Shown piece by piece: positions 43,085-52,759 of a stretch of DNA of 64,000 nt. The translations under genes were made by a program, and so were the position numbers. The notes under the pieces were generated by a model, which had not been told where the DNA came from, made no database searches, and saw only the letters and a program-made list of their open reading frames with translations. Positions within the stretch are counted from its first letter, which is position 1. Each line of letters begins with the position of its first letter. The DNA comes from Lachnospiraceae bacterium (GTDB lineage Bacteria; Bacillota; Clostridia; Lachnospirales; Lachnospiraceae), in assembly GCA_910573755.1 (NCBI GenBank), contig CAJTBO010000011.1:1-64000 (forward strand), given 5' to 3'.

Positions 43085-45289
43085 AGTCTCCCGTATTTCT
43101 TTTAAAAATCTGGAGGGCGGCATGACCCCTGCACCGCTCTCTTTTTTTGTGCCCTTTTCTCCGGTCACATAGAGAAGTGTCAGTTCCTTTTTTGCCCTTG
43201 TCATCCCCACATAGAACATCCGGCGCTCCTCTTCTATCTCCTCTTCACTGCGGGCCTTTCTGTGGGGCGTGCTGCCCTCATTGCAGTTTATGATAAAAAC
43301 CTTATCGTACTCTAAGCCCTTAGAGCCGTGCATGGTCATCAATGTTACGCCCGGTTCGGGCTTCTGTCTCTCCTTCCCGCCTCCGGCGGATAACTGCTTT
43401 TCGGCGCTTGCGGCTTCTGCTTTGGCGGAAAGCTGTATTTTATTTGCAATACCCGCATTTCCGGCAGATATTTGTATCCCGGCATCCGCATCTCCCGAGG
43501 ATATCCGCATCTTATCCGCCGCACCCGCATTCCGGCATGACATCTGCACTTTGCCGGGCGCATTTCCTTCCCGGCGTATATCTATCTCCTCTTTCCATGC
43601 CTGGAAGGTCTTACATCCTCTTGCGGAATCCTGTATCAGATCCGCCAGCTCCAATATATTACCCGCCTCTGCCCTGCCATTTACGGATGATTTACCACCG
43701 TATTTTTCCAGAAGATAACTGTCATATCCCATCGCTTTCCTGATATAATTGATCGCCGGAAAAACCGGCATAGTGCGGATTCTCTCCAGATCCTGCTGCA
43801 GACGCAGGATTGTCTCCTGCATGGCAGGCCTTCCTTTATAACAGTTTATCAGATACCTGAAATCTGCCGTCTCGTTTACCGCCTCCCTGCTGATATAGCG
43901 AAGCGGCCGGTTCATAAACCGGAAAAACTGGCTTCGGGTTCTGTTTCTTACAGATGTCCGGGAAAACTCCAGATAGGCGGTCAGGTCATTTACCATATCA
44001 TGATCAAAAATACTCTTTACCTTCTCCCTGAAAGAACAGGGAATGCCGGATTGACGGAACTTTTCCGAAAGAAGCGGAAAACAGCCGGAGGTTCTGCTGA
44101 TCACGGCGCATGCCTGAAGCGTTCCTGTCTTCTTCTCCTGCATCAGATACCGGATCAGAGCGCTTTCCATCATGCCTTCCGTCTCATATCCCTGTATACG
44201 GATCGGGCTCCCCGGGGCATTCTCCGCTCTGCCGTCTTTCGGAAAACGGTTCTGATTACAGGCGATCAGCCTTCCCGCCGCCTGCACTACCTCCGGCGTA
44301 CTGCGGTAATTGACCTGCAGTGAAACGATCTTTGCTTCAGGATAATCCCCCGGAAAATTTCTCATGATATCCGGTCTTGCGCCCCGAAACCCATAAATGG
44401 ATTGATCGTCATCCCCCACGATAAACAGATTATTCCGGGGCGCCGCAAGCATGCGTACAAGAGTATACTGCAGCGGCGCAATATCCTGAAATTCATCGAT
44501 CAGAAGATAACGGTATCTCGTCTGATAGCGCCGCAGGATATCCGGCCGCTTTGCAAATAATTCCGCACATTTTAATGCCATATCATCAAAATCAACCTTG
44601 CCCAGAATTTCCTGTGCTTCTGTAAAATCACGGTAGATATTGCGAAACAGCTTTGAATCAATATTTTGCGGTATAAAGTCTATATTTTCATTTTTGTTGA
44701 AACGATAATCATCGCCTCTTGAAAAACAGAGGTTCGACTCGCAAACGCTTCGCTCTTTGTTCGTATCGCCTCTTGAAAAGCAGAGGCTCTTGTATTGTCC
44801 TATCTCTGAAAGGATCTCTTCCAGCATATCCGTATTCAGACTGACATTATAGTGATTTTTCTGAATGATATCCCGCAGTATTTTTCTTTTTTCCGCTTCG
44901 GATAAGATACTGCCTGCATGACAGATAGATGTTTCTTTCAGAATCGAATAGAAAATGGCATGGAAAGTGCCGAAAGTCACCGGCGGATGGCTTCCCTCAC
45001 AGAGGGACAGAAAGCGCTGCTGCATTTCTCCTGCGGCAGCCCTTGTGAATGTGATCACCAGAATTTCCGACGGATTTATATGATGCGTATTAATCAGATG
45101 TGCAATTCTTCTTGTCAACACAAAGGTTTTCCCGGAGCCCGGTCCCGCGAGTACCATCATGGGGCCGGCTCCGTGTCTGATAGCCTCTTGCTGCTCCGGA
45201 TTCCCGGCTCTGTCCGCTGAGGCAGATATAAAAGGACTCTGTCCCTTTATATCCTGCCCATTGGAATTTTGATATTTCAAATCCTGCAA
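43079..45289 (-). CDS. UvrD/PcrA-family ATP-dependent helicase
   Basis: A 736-residue superfamily 1 helicase. Walker A is VLAGPGSGKTFVLTRR (about 46-61), motif II LLIDEFQDIAPLQ, motif III VGDDDQSIYGFRGA, motif IV ISLQVNYRST-like (VSLQVNYRSTPEV), motif V TLMTMHGSKGLEYDKVFII and motif VI RMFYVGMTRAKKELTLL. Two unusual insertions are seen: the in-frame repeat pair LCFSRGD...LCFSRGDD (about 168-193) and degenerate repeats (about 585-645, rich in ISAGNAG-like units). Neither breaks a helicase motif. It lies one base after gltX, which precedes it on the same strand. Confidence 0.93.
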   Translation of the reverse strand: MQDLKYQNSNGQDIKGQSPFISASADRAGNPEQQEAIRHGAGPMMVLAGPGSGKTFVLTRRIAHLINTHHINPSEILVITFTRAAAGEMQQRFLSLCEGSHPPVTFGTFHAIFYSILKETSICHAGSILSEAEKRKILRDIIQKNHYNVSLNTDMLEEILSEIGQYKSLCFSRGDTNKERSVCESNLCFSRGDDYRFNKNENIDFIPQNIDSKLFRNIYRDFTEAQEILGKVDFDDMALKCAELFAKRPDILRRYQTRYRYLLIDEFQDIAPLQYTLVRMLAAPRNNLFIVGDDDQSIYGFRGARPDIMRNFPGDYPEAKIVSLQVNYRSTPEVVQAAGRLIACNQNRFPKDGRAENAPGSPIRIQGYETEGMMESALIRYLMQEKKTGTLQACAVISRTSGCFPLLSEKFRQSGIPCSFREKVKSIFDHDMVNDLTAYLEFSRTSVRNRTRSQFFRFMNRPLRYISREAVNETADFRYLINCYKGRPAMQETILRLQQDLERIRTMPVFPAINYIRKAMGYDSYLLEKYGGKSSVNGRAEAGNILELADLIQDSARGCKTFQAWKEEIDIRREGNAPGKVQMSCRNAGAADKMRISSGDADAGIQISAGNAGIANKIQLSAKAEAASAEKQLSAGGGKERQKPEPGVTLMTMHGSKGLEYDKVFIINCNEGSTPHRKARSEEEIEEERRMFYVGMTRAKKELTLLYVTGEKGTKKESGAGVMPPSRFLKEIRETL
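43385..43555 (-). repeat. Degenerate in-frame repeats in the helicase C-terminal insertion
   Basis: Four imperfect units of about 14-17 codons encode variants of AGAADKMRISSGD, AGIQISAGN, AGIANKIQLSAK and AEAASAEKQLSAGG. They form a flexible linker between helicase motifs. Confidence 0.6.
44711..44786. repeat. Pair of 22-base palindromic repeats inside the helicase gene
   Basis: ATCGCCTCTTGAAAAACAGAGG at 44711-44732 is shown here only as its parts: CCTCT, a loop, then AGAGG. A second copy with one change lies at 44765-44786, after a 32-base spacer. Each copy has a CCTCT/AGAGG stem and encodes LCFSRGD on the minus strand. The whole insertion keeps the reading frame. Confidence 0.75.
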
Positions 45290-45290
45290 T

Positions 45291-46742
45291 TTAAGCCTGT
45301 TCCAGAAGTGCTATCCCTGCTCTGATCCGGGATAAAGCCTCTTCCTTTCCGATGATCTCCATAATTTCCGTAGCCCCTGCCGGCGTCATCTGTTTACCGG
45401 AAACCGCGGTACGGACAGGCCAGAGCACATAACCGTTCTTGCAGCCCTTCTTAGCCACAAAATCACAGAGTGTCTGATAAAGCGCATCATTACTGTAATC
45501 CTCCTGTTTTTCCAGGACAGGAAGGAGTTCTTTTAAAACCTCCAGAGAAGACTCCGTTGTAGTCTTCATCTTCTTATGGGTGTACATTGCCGCATCATAC
45601 TCCGGCAGCGTTTCAAAAAAGTCTACCAGAGCCGGGATATCCGGAAATACTTCGATTCTCGTCTTCACCATTTCCGCGATCTTTTTCAGATCCAGCGGCT
45701 TTTTAAGCGCCTCCTGCAGATAAGGCAGCGCCATCTCGTAAAAGCTGTCAAAATCCATCTGTTTAATGTATTCCCCGTTCATCCATTTCAGTTTCGTATA
45801 GTCAAATACCGCAGGCGATTTTGACATATGGCGGTAATCGAATGCCTTCGTCAGTTCCTCCAGTGTGAAGATCTCCCTGTTATCGGACGGACTCCATCCC
45901 AGAAGCGCCACGAAATTCACCACCGCCTCCGTCAGAAATCCCTGCTCTATCAGATCTTCATAGGAAGAATGGCCGCAGCGTTTGGACAGCTTGTTATGTT
46001 CTTCATCGGTGATCAGCGGACAGTGCACATACACAGGAACCTCCCAGCCGAAGGCCTCATAAAGCCTGTTATATTTCGGTGAAGAAGAAAGATATTCATT
46101 TCCTCTGACCACATGAGTGATTCCCATCAGATGATCATCTACCACGTTTGCAAAATTATAGGTCGGATAACCGTCGGATTTGATCAGGATCATATCATCC
46201 AGCTCTGCATTGTTTACTGCAATATCCCCATAGATCTCATCATGAAAAACCGTCTCCCCCTCCATCGGGTTATTCTGCCGGATCACATAGGGTATGCCTG
46301 ATGCAAGCTTTTCCTCCACTTCCTCTTTACTTAAAGAAAGACAGTGCTTGTCATAGACATTGATCTCCTTGCCCGCAACGGTTCTGGTCAGGCCCGCAAG
46401 CCTTTCCTTGTCACAGAAGCAATAATAAGCCTCGCCCTTCTCAATCAGCTTTTTCGCATATTCCAGATAGATACCGCTCTTTTGCCGCTCGCTCTGCACA
46501 TAGGGGCCCACGCCGCCATCCTTGTCCGGTCCCTCATCGTGCACAAGCCCCGTCTTTTTCAGGGTCCGGTAAATGATATCCACGGCGCCCTCCACAAGAC
46601 GCTCCTGATCGGTATCCTCAATACGCAGGATAAAATCCCCGCCCTCATGTTTGGCGATCAGGTAGGCATACAACGCAGTCCTCAAATTTCCCACATGCAT
46701 CCGCCCGGTGGGGCTCGGCGCAAATCTTGTTCTTATTTTCAT
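45291..46742 (-). CDS. gltX: Glutamyl-tRNA synthetase
   Basis: Class I synthetase of 483 residues that charges tRNA-Glu (and perhaps tRNA-Gln). HIGH-type motif [18 protein letters not shown] (about 8-25); KMSKS-type motif HNKLSKRCG (about 250-258). The DEXN region and [15 protein letters not shown] are as in the bacterial family. No zinc-binding cysteine cluster of the E. coli type is evident. It precedes the helicase gene by one base and is likely cotranscribed. Confidence 0.97.
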   Translation of the reverse strand: MKIRTRFAPSPTGRMHVGNLRTALYAYLIAKHEGGDFILRIEDTDQERLVEGAVDIIYRTLKKTGLVHDEGPDKDGGVGPYVQSERQKSGIYLEYAKKLIEKGEAYYCFCDKERLAGLTRTVAGKEINVYDKHCLSLSKEEVEEKLASGIPYVIRQNNPMEGETVFHDEIYGDIAVNNAELDDMILIKSDGYPTYNFANVVDDHLMGITHVVRGNEYLSSSPKYNRLYEAFGWEVPVYVHCPLITDEEHNKLSKRCGHSSYEDLIEQGFLTEAVVNFVALLGWSPSDNREIFTLEELTKAFDYRHMSKSPAVFDYTKLKWMNGEYIKQMDFDSFYEMALPYLQEALKKPLDLKKIAEMVKTRIEVFPDIPALVDFFETLPEYDAAMYTHKKMKTTTESSLEVLKELLPVLEKQEDYSNDALYQTLCDFVAKKGCKNGYVLWPVRTAVSGKQMTPAGATEIMEIIGKEEALSRIRAGIALLEQA

Positions 46743-46888
46743 TTCTTCTATACTCCTTTATTTATTTCATATATTTTTCTTTTTTGAAATATTATTCTTT
46801 TTAATTATCTCCCTGCTGTTCAGAAAAGTGTTCCTGATGCTCATCCGGAAAGAGAATATATCATACAGTTATATCATCCTTCCATATC

Positions 46889-47212
46889 TCAGGAGTATTT
46901 CTCCAGAATCCTCTTGTAATTCCTCCACACAAGATAAAAACCAACGCTGCAGTCCAGACATATCAAAGCGATTCCGAGATACGGAAAAATCCCGTAGCCT
47001 ATCCCTGTCAACAGAAAACCCACCGCACATTTCCCATATAATCCTGCCATTTCTTTATTATATTCAGGGATATTTTTCACTTTCGATTTCAAAGTCTTAT
47101 CGCCGCTCCAGAAACCGATCGGTTCCTTGCCTCCTTTATCATATTTTGCAATGATAAAAAACGGGACCGCACACCACAGACAGCAAACAAAACCTACAAT
47201 CCTCTCGATCAT
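46889..47212 (-). CDS. Small membrane protein, SdpI/DUF3784-like shape
   Basis: A 107-residue protein with three membrane segments (about 4-22, 58-80 and 82-98) and a cytoplasmic loop GGKEPIGFWSGDKTLKSKVK followed by VKNIPEYNKEMAGLYGKC. The motif of a conserved Pro-Glu-Tyr-Asn before a Tyr-Gly segment recalls the DUF3784 class of small Firmicute membrane proteins, but I am not certain. It is a single gene between gltX and the divergent TepA-like gene. Confidence 0.7.
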   Translation of the reverse strand: MIERIVGFVCCLWCAVPFFIIAKYDKGGKEPIGFWSGDKTLKSKVKNIPEYNKEMAGLYGKCAVGFLLTGIGYGIFPYLGIALICLDCSVGFYLVWRNYKRILEKYS

Positions 47213-47452
47213 AAAATATACCTCTCTTATACTATTTTCTGCTTATTATCATTTTTAGATATCTGTCCGGTTTTCTATTTTAACATATTATGAGAACTGT
47301 AACAAGAAGTTTAAAGAATTAAAAGGATCCTTCCTATCTTTTTATCCTAAACGGAAATGCATAAATCCTCCCATTTTACACACCCTAAAGAAATCCAAAA
47401 CATTTTTCCGAAAAAATACAGACTCTGTAAACATCAGGGAGGAACAGGCAGT

Positions 47453-48202
47453 ATGAGCAATAAGAAACAAAATAACGAAAAAAAGAATAACAGAAAAAAT
47501 CAGGAGGAACGCCGCGTGAACAATGATAAAGACCAAAAACAGGGGGAGAACACCCGTGAAGAGATCAAGGAAAGCGGCCAGCTTATCTTAGATAAAAACA
47601 AAAAGAAGAATCATATTCAACTGATTACGATCATCGGTGAGATTGAGGGACATGACAATCTTGGCAGTAACTCCAAGACTACAAAATACGAGCATATCCT
47701 GCCCAAACTGGCGGCTGCGGAAGACGATGAAAATATTGACGGACTACTGTTTCTGCTGCATACCATGGGCGGCGACGTGGAGGCGGGGCTTGCCATCGCA
47801 GAACTGATCGCATCCATCAGCAAACCCACCGTTTCCCTTGTGCTGGGCGGCTCCCACTCCATCGGTATCCCCATTGCTGTCAGCACGGATCACTCTTTTA
47901 TCGTGCCCACCGGTACGATGGTCGTACATCCTGTACGGATGAACGGCACAGTGATCGGCGCACAGCAGACCTTTGACTATTTTAAACAGATGCAGGCGCG
48001 CATCAGCTGGTTTGTCTCCCATCATTCCGGTATCTCCGAAGAGCGTTTTGAAGAACTGATGATGGAAACCAAAATGCTGACAAAAGATGTGGGCACTATC
48101 TTAGAGGGCGCCGAAGCCGTGGAAGAAGGCATCATCAATGAAGTCGGCGGCCTGAAAGAAGCCATGGAAGAACTACAAAAACGGATTGAAAAAAGAAAAT
48201 AA
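47453..48202 (+). CDS. ClpP-family serine protease, TepA-like
   Basis: A 249-residue member of the ClpP/crotonase fold, close to Bacillus TepA/YmfB. A charged N-terminal stretch (about 1-45) precedes the protease domain: IGEIEGHDNLGSNSKTTKYE, LLFLLHTMGGDVEAGLAIAE, the serine motif GGSHSIGIPIAV (the nucleophile Ser), and MVVHPVRM with a catalytic-type His. The start at 47453 has GGGAGGA nine bases upstream. TepA was linked to protein translocation and spore germination-protein turnover; the role here is inferred. It converges with the gene for a large membrane protein two bases away. Confidence 0.88.
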   Translation: MSNKKQNNEKKNNRKNQEERRVNNDKDQKQGENTREEIKESGQLILDKNKKKNHIQLITIIGEIEGHDNLGSNSKTTKYEHILPKLAAAEDDENIDGLLFLLHTMGGDVEAGLAIAELIASISKPTVSLVLGGSHSIGIPIAVSTDHSFIVPTGTMVVHPVRMNGTVIGAQQTFDYFKQMQARISWFVSHHSGISEERFEELMMETKMLTKDVGTILEGAEAVEEGIINEVGGLKEAMEELQKRIEKRK

Positions 48203-48204
48203 TA

Positions 48205-50046
48205 CTACCAGTCAAAATCATCTCCATCCGCCACATCCAGATCAAATTTCATTCTGGCATCCGTGACCTTATAGCCAAAATCAGCCTGAGGACGGCTTTT
48301 TTTCTTCGGCACGGGAAGCGGATTATGCAGCGGCTCGCCGGGGGCAGGTTTTTCCTGCTCCTTTTTCCGTTGTTTTCCGTCCGCCTGTTTGAGTATTTCT
48401 TTGTTCAATTGCTTATGATCTTCCGCTCTTTCCGGTATTTTTTCTCTTACCTGCATTTGATCTTCCGCTGTTTCAGGTATCTCTTCTCTTACCTGCATTT
48501 GATCTTCTGCTGTTTCAGGTAAAGTATCTCTTTTTGTCACGTTTTTATCATCTTTTTCGGATACGGTCTTCTCTTCTTTCCGCATTCTATCATTTACATT
48601 CTTCTCTGCTTTTTTCCCGGAACCGTCAATGTTTTTCACATTTCCCGCTTTTCTCCCGGAACCGCTGCTTTTTTCCGTATCTGCCGATTTCTTTTCGGAA
48701 CCGCCGCTTCCTCCGGCACCCCTGCTGCTTTCTTCCTGTGCATTCTCCACAACCGCTTCCTCCGCAGGCCGAACCACCCCATACACACCCAGTCCCGCCA
48801 GTATACCCCATGCAAATGTTGTGATCATCTGTGCATCAGGACAAAACACCGAAGATCCGGACAATCCGTACACCAGGAACAAATTCACAATAAACGCACT
48901 GCCCTGGCTCCTTTCCCACAGAAAAAATGCCGGAATCATACAGAACGCAAAAGAGATGAGCAGCATGGAACCGCCTACAGACACATCAGGCAAAAAGGAC
49001 ATAAACAAAGGAATATCCGCCTCAAGCCGCAGATCCGCAGCATATAAGGAAAACAGTTCCTGCAGATAAGCGGGCACCGCCATTTTTTCTGTCAGGCAGA
49101 CCGCCATGACAGACAGGAAAAAACCGCAGATCCCGCCAAACACAGCCGTAAAATACCATACCGCCGCCCGTTTTATCTTATTCCTCCCCGCAGAAAACAA
49201 AACTGCCAGAAAAAGATACAAAGAAACGCCGTAAATATCCAGATAAACCAGAAATCCGATATAAAGTCCCAACAGAAATACGGAAACGGCAGTCAATATG
49301 CTTCGTGCACTGCTCTTATGTCCGGTATATCCTTCCGGTAGGGAATTTTCCGGCCGGATGATTTTTTTGTATAAAGCCCCTGCCAGAGCAAATCCGATCA
49401 GATAAAGCGCAAGAAAAAACAGACCCGGTGTCAGTGCAAAAACATATTGAAGGGAAACAGGTAAAAATCCGAATGCCGCCATGGAAAACACTGCCGGGAT
49501 CATGCCGGTAAAAGCTTCCATCCCGATATACAGAAGCAATAAACAGACAAAAAACAATACGATCTGCAGTATCACCCCGGCAAAAGGCGTATTGCCAAAC
49601 ACCAGAAGCATCACATGCAGCAGATGTGTATAAATCCAGGACGCGCCGTGCACCGCAAAAGAAACGCTTTTCCGGTCAGAAACCAGCGCCTGCCCGTAAA
49701 AACTATTCCCCTCAAGCGTAAGCGGTGTATGATATGTCAGATAAAACGCCAGATACGCCGCCACACCGATCAGGACTATTACAGGCAGTACATTCTTGAG
49801 TACCGCCTCCGCTTTTCGTGAATTTTGAAGATGCCTGCCGATCTCCGTACAGATCGTACGAAACGCAAGAAAAACTGCCGCAGTAAACAAAAGATAAACA
49901 CATACCCCGCCCACCATACCGGCAAGAGGAAGGCCCAGCATTTCCCTGACTCCCGCCCTTTCCAGTGCAGACACAACGGAAAGACAGCACAGAGGGGCAA
50001 AAGCCGCCAACACTATATAACTGAATATACTTTTTTTCAGATCCAT
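48205..50046 (-). CDS. Multi-pass membrane protein beside a glycosyltransferase
   Basis: A 613-residue protein. Residues 1-425 hold about ten or more membrane segments with a luminal-type loop YHTPLTLEGNSFYGQALVSD, reminiscent of lipid-linked GT-C glycosyltransferases. The remaining 190 residues are hydrophilic, Lys/Glu/Ser-rich and contain three 14-residue repeats (PETAEDQMQVREEI type). The ATG at 50046 has GGAG seven bases upstream. It lies 75 bases after the GT2 gene, the likely supplier of a lipid-linked sugar. A GT-C role is inferred from topology and context only; I see no confirmed acidic active-site motif. Confidence 0.75.
   Translation of the reverse strand: MDLKKSIFSYIVLAAFAPLCCLSVVSALERAGVREMLGLPLAGMVGGVCVYLLFTAAVFLAFRTICTEIGRHLQNSRKAEAVLKNVLPVIVLIGVAAYLAFYLTYHTPLTLEGNSFYGQALVSDRKSVSFAVHGASWIYTHLLHVMLLVFGNTPFAGVILQIVLFFVCLLLLYIGMEAFTGMIPAVFSMAAFGFLPVSLQYVFALTPGLFFLALYLIGFALAGALYKKIIRPENSLPEGYTGHKSSARSILTAVSVFLLGLYIGFLVYLDIYGVSLYLFLAVLFSAGRNKIKRAAVWYFTAVFGGICGFFLSVMAVCLTEKMAVPAYLQELFSLYAADLRLEADIPLFMSFLPDVSVGGSMLLISFAFCMIPAFFLWERSQGSAFIVNLFLVYGLSGSSVFCPDAQMITTFAWGILAGLGVYGVVRPAEEAVVENAQEESSRGAGGSGGSEKKSADTEKSSGSGRKAGNVKNIDGSGKKAEKNVNDRMRKEEKTVSEKDDKNVTKRDTLPETAEDQMQVREEIPETAEDQMQVREKIPERAEDHKQLNKEILKQADGKQRKKEQEKPAPGEPLHNPLPVPKKKSRPQADFGYKVTDARMKFDLDVADGDDFDW
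48417..48535 (-). repeat. Tandem 42-base coding repeats
   Basis: Three consecutive 42-base units, starting at 48417, 48459 and 48501, encode 14-residue repeats in the cytoplasmic tail of the membrane protein. The first two are close copies; the last decays at its end. Confidence 0.8.
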
Positions 50047-50121
50047 ATATTTCTCCGGACGCCCTGCCAAATGCCGCCTGCTTTATCTCCGTAACCTGTT
50101 TCACATTTGACCGGATTTTGA

Positions 50122-51075
50122 TCATTTATCCTCTTCGTTCAAAAAAGTTTCTATATTATATCTCGGCCTCTGTTTCACCTCGATATAGATCTTGCCGATA
50201 TACTGCCCGATCAGACCGATGCTGACAAGCTGTACGCCTCCCAAAAACCAGATCGATAAGATCAATGAAGTCCAGCCCGCCGTGACATGTCCGGTAAAAT
50301 AACTCCATAAAGCATAAACAGCCGCCAGAAAGCACATGCAGATGATAATAACGCCAAGGGCCGTGATCAGACTGATCGGCTTTACACTGAAGGAGCTGAT
50401 CCCGTTGAATGCAAGCGCCAGCATTTTTTTCAGCGGATATTTGGATTCTCCCGCCACCCGCTCTTTTCTCTCATAGTAAACGCAGTCTGTCTGATAACCG
50501 ATCAGCGGCATCATCCCGCGCAAAAACAGATTGGACTCCCGGTATTTCGCGAACTGCTCCAGAGCACGCTTTGACATCAGTCGGAAATCCGCATGATTAT
50601 ATACCGTTTTCACGCCCATTACCGCCATCATCTTATAAAAACCCTGCGCCGTAAACCGCTTAAAGAAAGAATCCGAAGACCTGTCATTGCGGACGCCGTA
50701 AACGATATCGTTTCCGGCATGGAACTTATCGATCATCTCCTCGATCACATTCACGTCATCCTGCAGATCCGCATCAATCGAAACCGTCACGTCGCTGTGA
50801 TCCTTTGCTGTGATCAGCCCTGCCGTCAGCGCAAACTGATGCCCCACATTGCCTGCCAGCTTTAATCCTTTTACATTGCTGTGCAGCCTGTGTTCCTCTT
50901 CGATCAGTTCCCAGGTTTTGTCCTTGCTGCCGTCATCAACAAACAGTACAAAACTGTCCGCTGCGATCTTCTGCTTCTCTATCAAATCCTGCAGCACACC
51001 CCGCAGCGCCTCAGAAGAAATCTTCATCACCGCCTCTTCATTATAACAGGGTACCACCAGAGCAAGTCTGTCCAT
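50122..51075 (-). CDS. Glycosyltransferase family 2, GtrB/DPM-like
   Basis: A 317-residue enzyme that transfers a sugar from a nucleotide donor to undecaprenyl (or polyprenyl) phosphate. The GT-A domain (about 1-225) has VVPCYNEEAV, FVDDGSKDKTW, and the DxD motif SIDADLQDD. Two C-terminal membrane segments (about 240-262 and 274-296) anchor it. This matches GtrB/CsbB/YkoT-type enzymes that flip or feed cell-wall glycosylation. The membrane protein downstream is a plausible partner that would use the lipid-linked sugar. Confidence 0.92.
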   Translation of the reverse strand: MDRLALVVPCYNEEAVMKISSEALRGVLQDLIEKQKIAADSFVLFVDDGSKDKTWELIEEEHRLHSNVKGLKLAGNVGHQFALTAGLITAKDHSDVTVSIDADLQDDVNVIEEMIDKFHAGNDIVYGVRNDRSSDSFFKRFTAQGFYKMMAVMGVKTVYNHADFRLMSKRALEQFAKYRESNLFLRGMMPLIGYQTDCVYYERKERVAGESKYPLKKMLALAFNGISSFSVKPISLITALGVIIICMCFLAAVYALWSYFTGHVTAGWTSLILSIWFLGGVQLVSIGLIGQYIGKIYIEVKQRPRYNIETFLNEEDK

Positions 51076-51267
51076 CCTTCTATCCTTTCCCGTTCTATTT
51101 CTATTCAGGCATCCTTTTTATTACCGATATCCGCACATATAGCTGTCAGTCACCATAAAGTCCCATAAGCTCCATATATAACTTCAGGTGCCGTTAAACT
51201 CCCACACATAACTTCAACTGTCATAAATCCGTATATAATCATCCCGCCGCCTGCCGGTATATCCCGA

Positions 51268-52548
51268 TCACACCGCTTCCATCGCCTGCTTCAGATCCGC
51301 AATGATATCCTCCGCGTTCTCAATACCAACGGACAACCGGATCAGATCCGGCGCAACGCCAGCCTCCACAAGCTGTTCATCCGTCATCTGCCTGTGGGTA
51401 TGGCTTGCCGGATGCAGCATGCAGGTTTTGGAATCCGCCACATGGGTTGCGATCACAGCCAGTTTCAGCCGATCCATCATCGCACCCGCCGCAGCCCTGC
51501 CGCCCTTTAACCCGAAAGCGATCACGCCGCAGGTGCCCTCCGGCATATACTTCCTTGCCAGATCATAATACCGGTTCCCGGAAAGCCCCGGATAATTGAC
51601 CCATGCCACTTTTTCGTGATCTTCCAGAAACTGCGCGATCTTCAATGCGTTGCCGCAATGCCGTTCCATACGCAGCGCCAGTGTTTCGAGCCCCAGATTT
51701 AACAGAAAAGCATTCATCGGCGCCTGAATGGAACCCAGATCCCGCATCAGCTGGGATGTCGCCTTTGTGATGTATGCGCCTTTCCCGAACTTTTCCGTAT
51801 AAACAATGCCGTGGTAAGACTCATCCGGCGTGCAAAGGCCGGAATACCTGTCCGGATACGCCGCCCAGTCAAAATTGCCGGAATCCACGATACAACCGCC
51901 CACCGCGGCGCCGTGTCCGTCCATATATTTTGTGGTGGAATGGGTCACGATATCCGCGCCCCATCTGAAAGGATTGCAATGGATCGGCGTCGCAAAAGTA
52001 TTGTCCACGATCAGCGGGCAATGGTGCGCATGGGCGAGATCCGCAAATTTCTCGATATCCAGCACTACCAGCGCCGGATTGGCAATGGTCTCGGCAAAGA
52101 CGCACTTTGTATTTTCTCTGAAGGCTTTATCCAGTTCTTCCTTCGGAGCATCCGGGTCCACCACGCTGCAGGATATCCCCATTTTCTTCATCGTACAGGT
52201 CAGCAGGTTAAAGGTACCCCCGTAAACAGTGGAAGACATCACCACATGGTCTCCCGCCTCGCAGATATTGAACACCGCGTAATAGGTGGCAGCCTGTCCG
52301 GAACTTGTCAGCATCGCGGCATAACCGTCCTCCAGTTCACAGATCTTCTGCGCCGCCATATCATTGGTAGGATTCTGCAGCCTTGTATAAAAATACCCGG
52401 AATCCTCCAGATCAAAAAGACGCCCCATCTGTTCGGAACTGTCATATTTAAAAGTTGTGCTCTGAATGATCGGCATCAGCCTCGGCTGCCCGTTGCCCGG
52501 CTTCCACCCCGACTGAACACAGATCGTATCTTTTTTATATCCGCTCAT
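51268..52548 (-). CDS. metY: O-acetylhomoserine sulfhydrylase
   Basis: PLP enzyme of the Cys/Met-metabolism family making homocysteine from O-acetylhomoserine and sulfide. The 426-residue length and motifs QSTTFKYDSSEQMGRLF, SSGQAATYYAVFNICEAGDH, SSTVYGGTFNLL, IVDNTFATP and the PLP lysine in VTHSTTKYMDGHG fit this rather than the shorter cystathionine enzymes. The C-terminal LIRLSVGIENAEDIIADL is typical. I looked upstream for an S-box (SAM-I) leader and found none; instead there are degenerate repeats (52549-52759). Confidence 0.95.
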   Translation of the reverse strand: MSGYKKDTICVQSGWKPGNGQPRLMPIIQSTTFKYDSSEQMGRLFDLEDSGYFYTRLQNPTNDMAAQKICELEDGYAAMLTSSGQAATYYAVFNICEAGDHVVMSSTVYGGTFNLLTCTMKKMGISCSVVDPDAPKEELDKAFRENTKCVFAETIANPALVVLDIEKFADLAHAHHCPLIVDNTFATPIHCNPFRWGADIVTHSTTKYMDGHGAAVGGCIVDSGNFDWAAYPDRYSGLCTPDESYHGIVYTEKFGKGAYITKATSQLMRDLGSIQAPMNAFLLNLGLETLALRMERHCGNALKIAQFLEDHEKVAWVNYPGLSGNRYYDLARKYMPEGTCGVIAFGLKGGRAAAGAMMDRLKLAVIATHVADSKTCMLHPASHTHRQMTDEQLVEAGVAPDLIRLSVGIENAEDIIADLKQAMEAV

Positions 52549-52759
52549 ACTGTATCTTTCCCTTTCCGCAGCAGCTCACATTATATCCTGCCTTTTTTGC
52601 AGCTGCGCTGTCAGCCCGCCATGTCTGCCGCCGACATAGTGCCCCTCACATTATGCCTGTCCTTTCAGCAGCAGCTCCTACTATATCCTTTCCGCAGCCG
52701 TTGCAGCTTCGGTGCAAGTCCATACGGCTGTCCCCCGCGTTTTCAAATACACTGCACGC
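52549..52759. other. Spacer with degenerate repeats before metY
   Basis: The 211 bases hold imperfect repeats around CAGCAGCTC and CATTATATCCTG-type words, at least three copies on the plus strand. There is no riboswitch consensus I recognise. The stretch is probably a transcribed leader or a decayed repeat array. Confidence 0.4.

Noticed and set aside
44711-44786. Two repeats with a 32-base spacer look CRISPR-like
   Set aside because: Only two units, within a helicase reading frame, with no cas genes nearby; the frame is preserved.
52549-52759. SAM riboswitch before metY
   Set aside because: None of the S-box core sequences is present; only degenerate repeats are seen.
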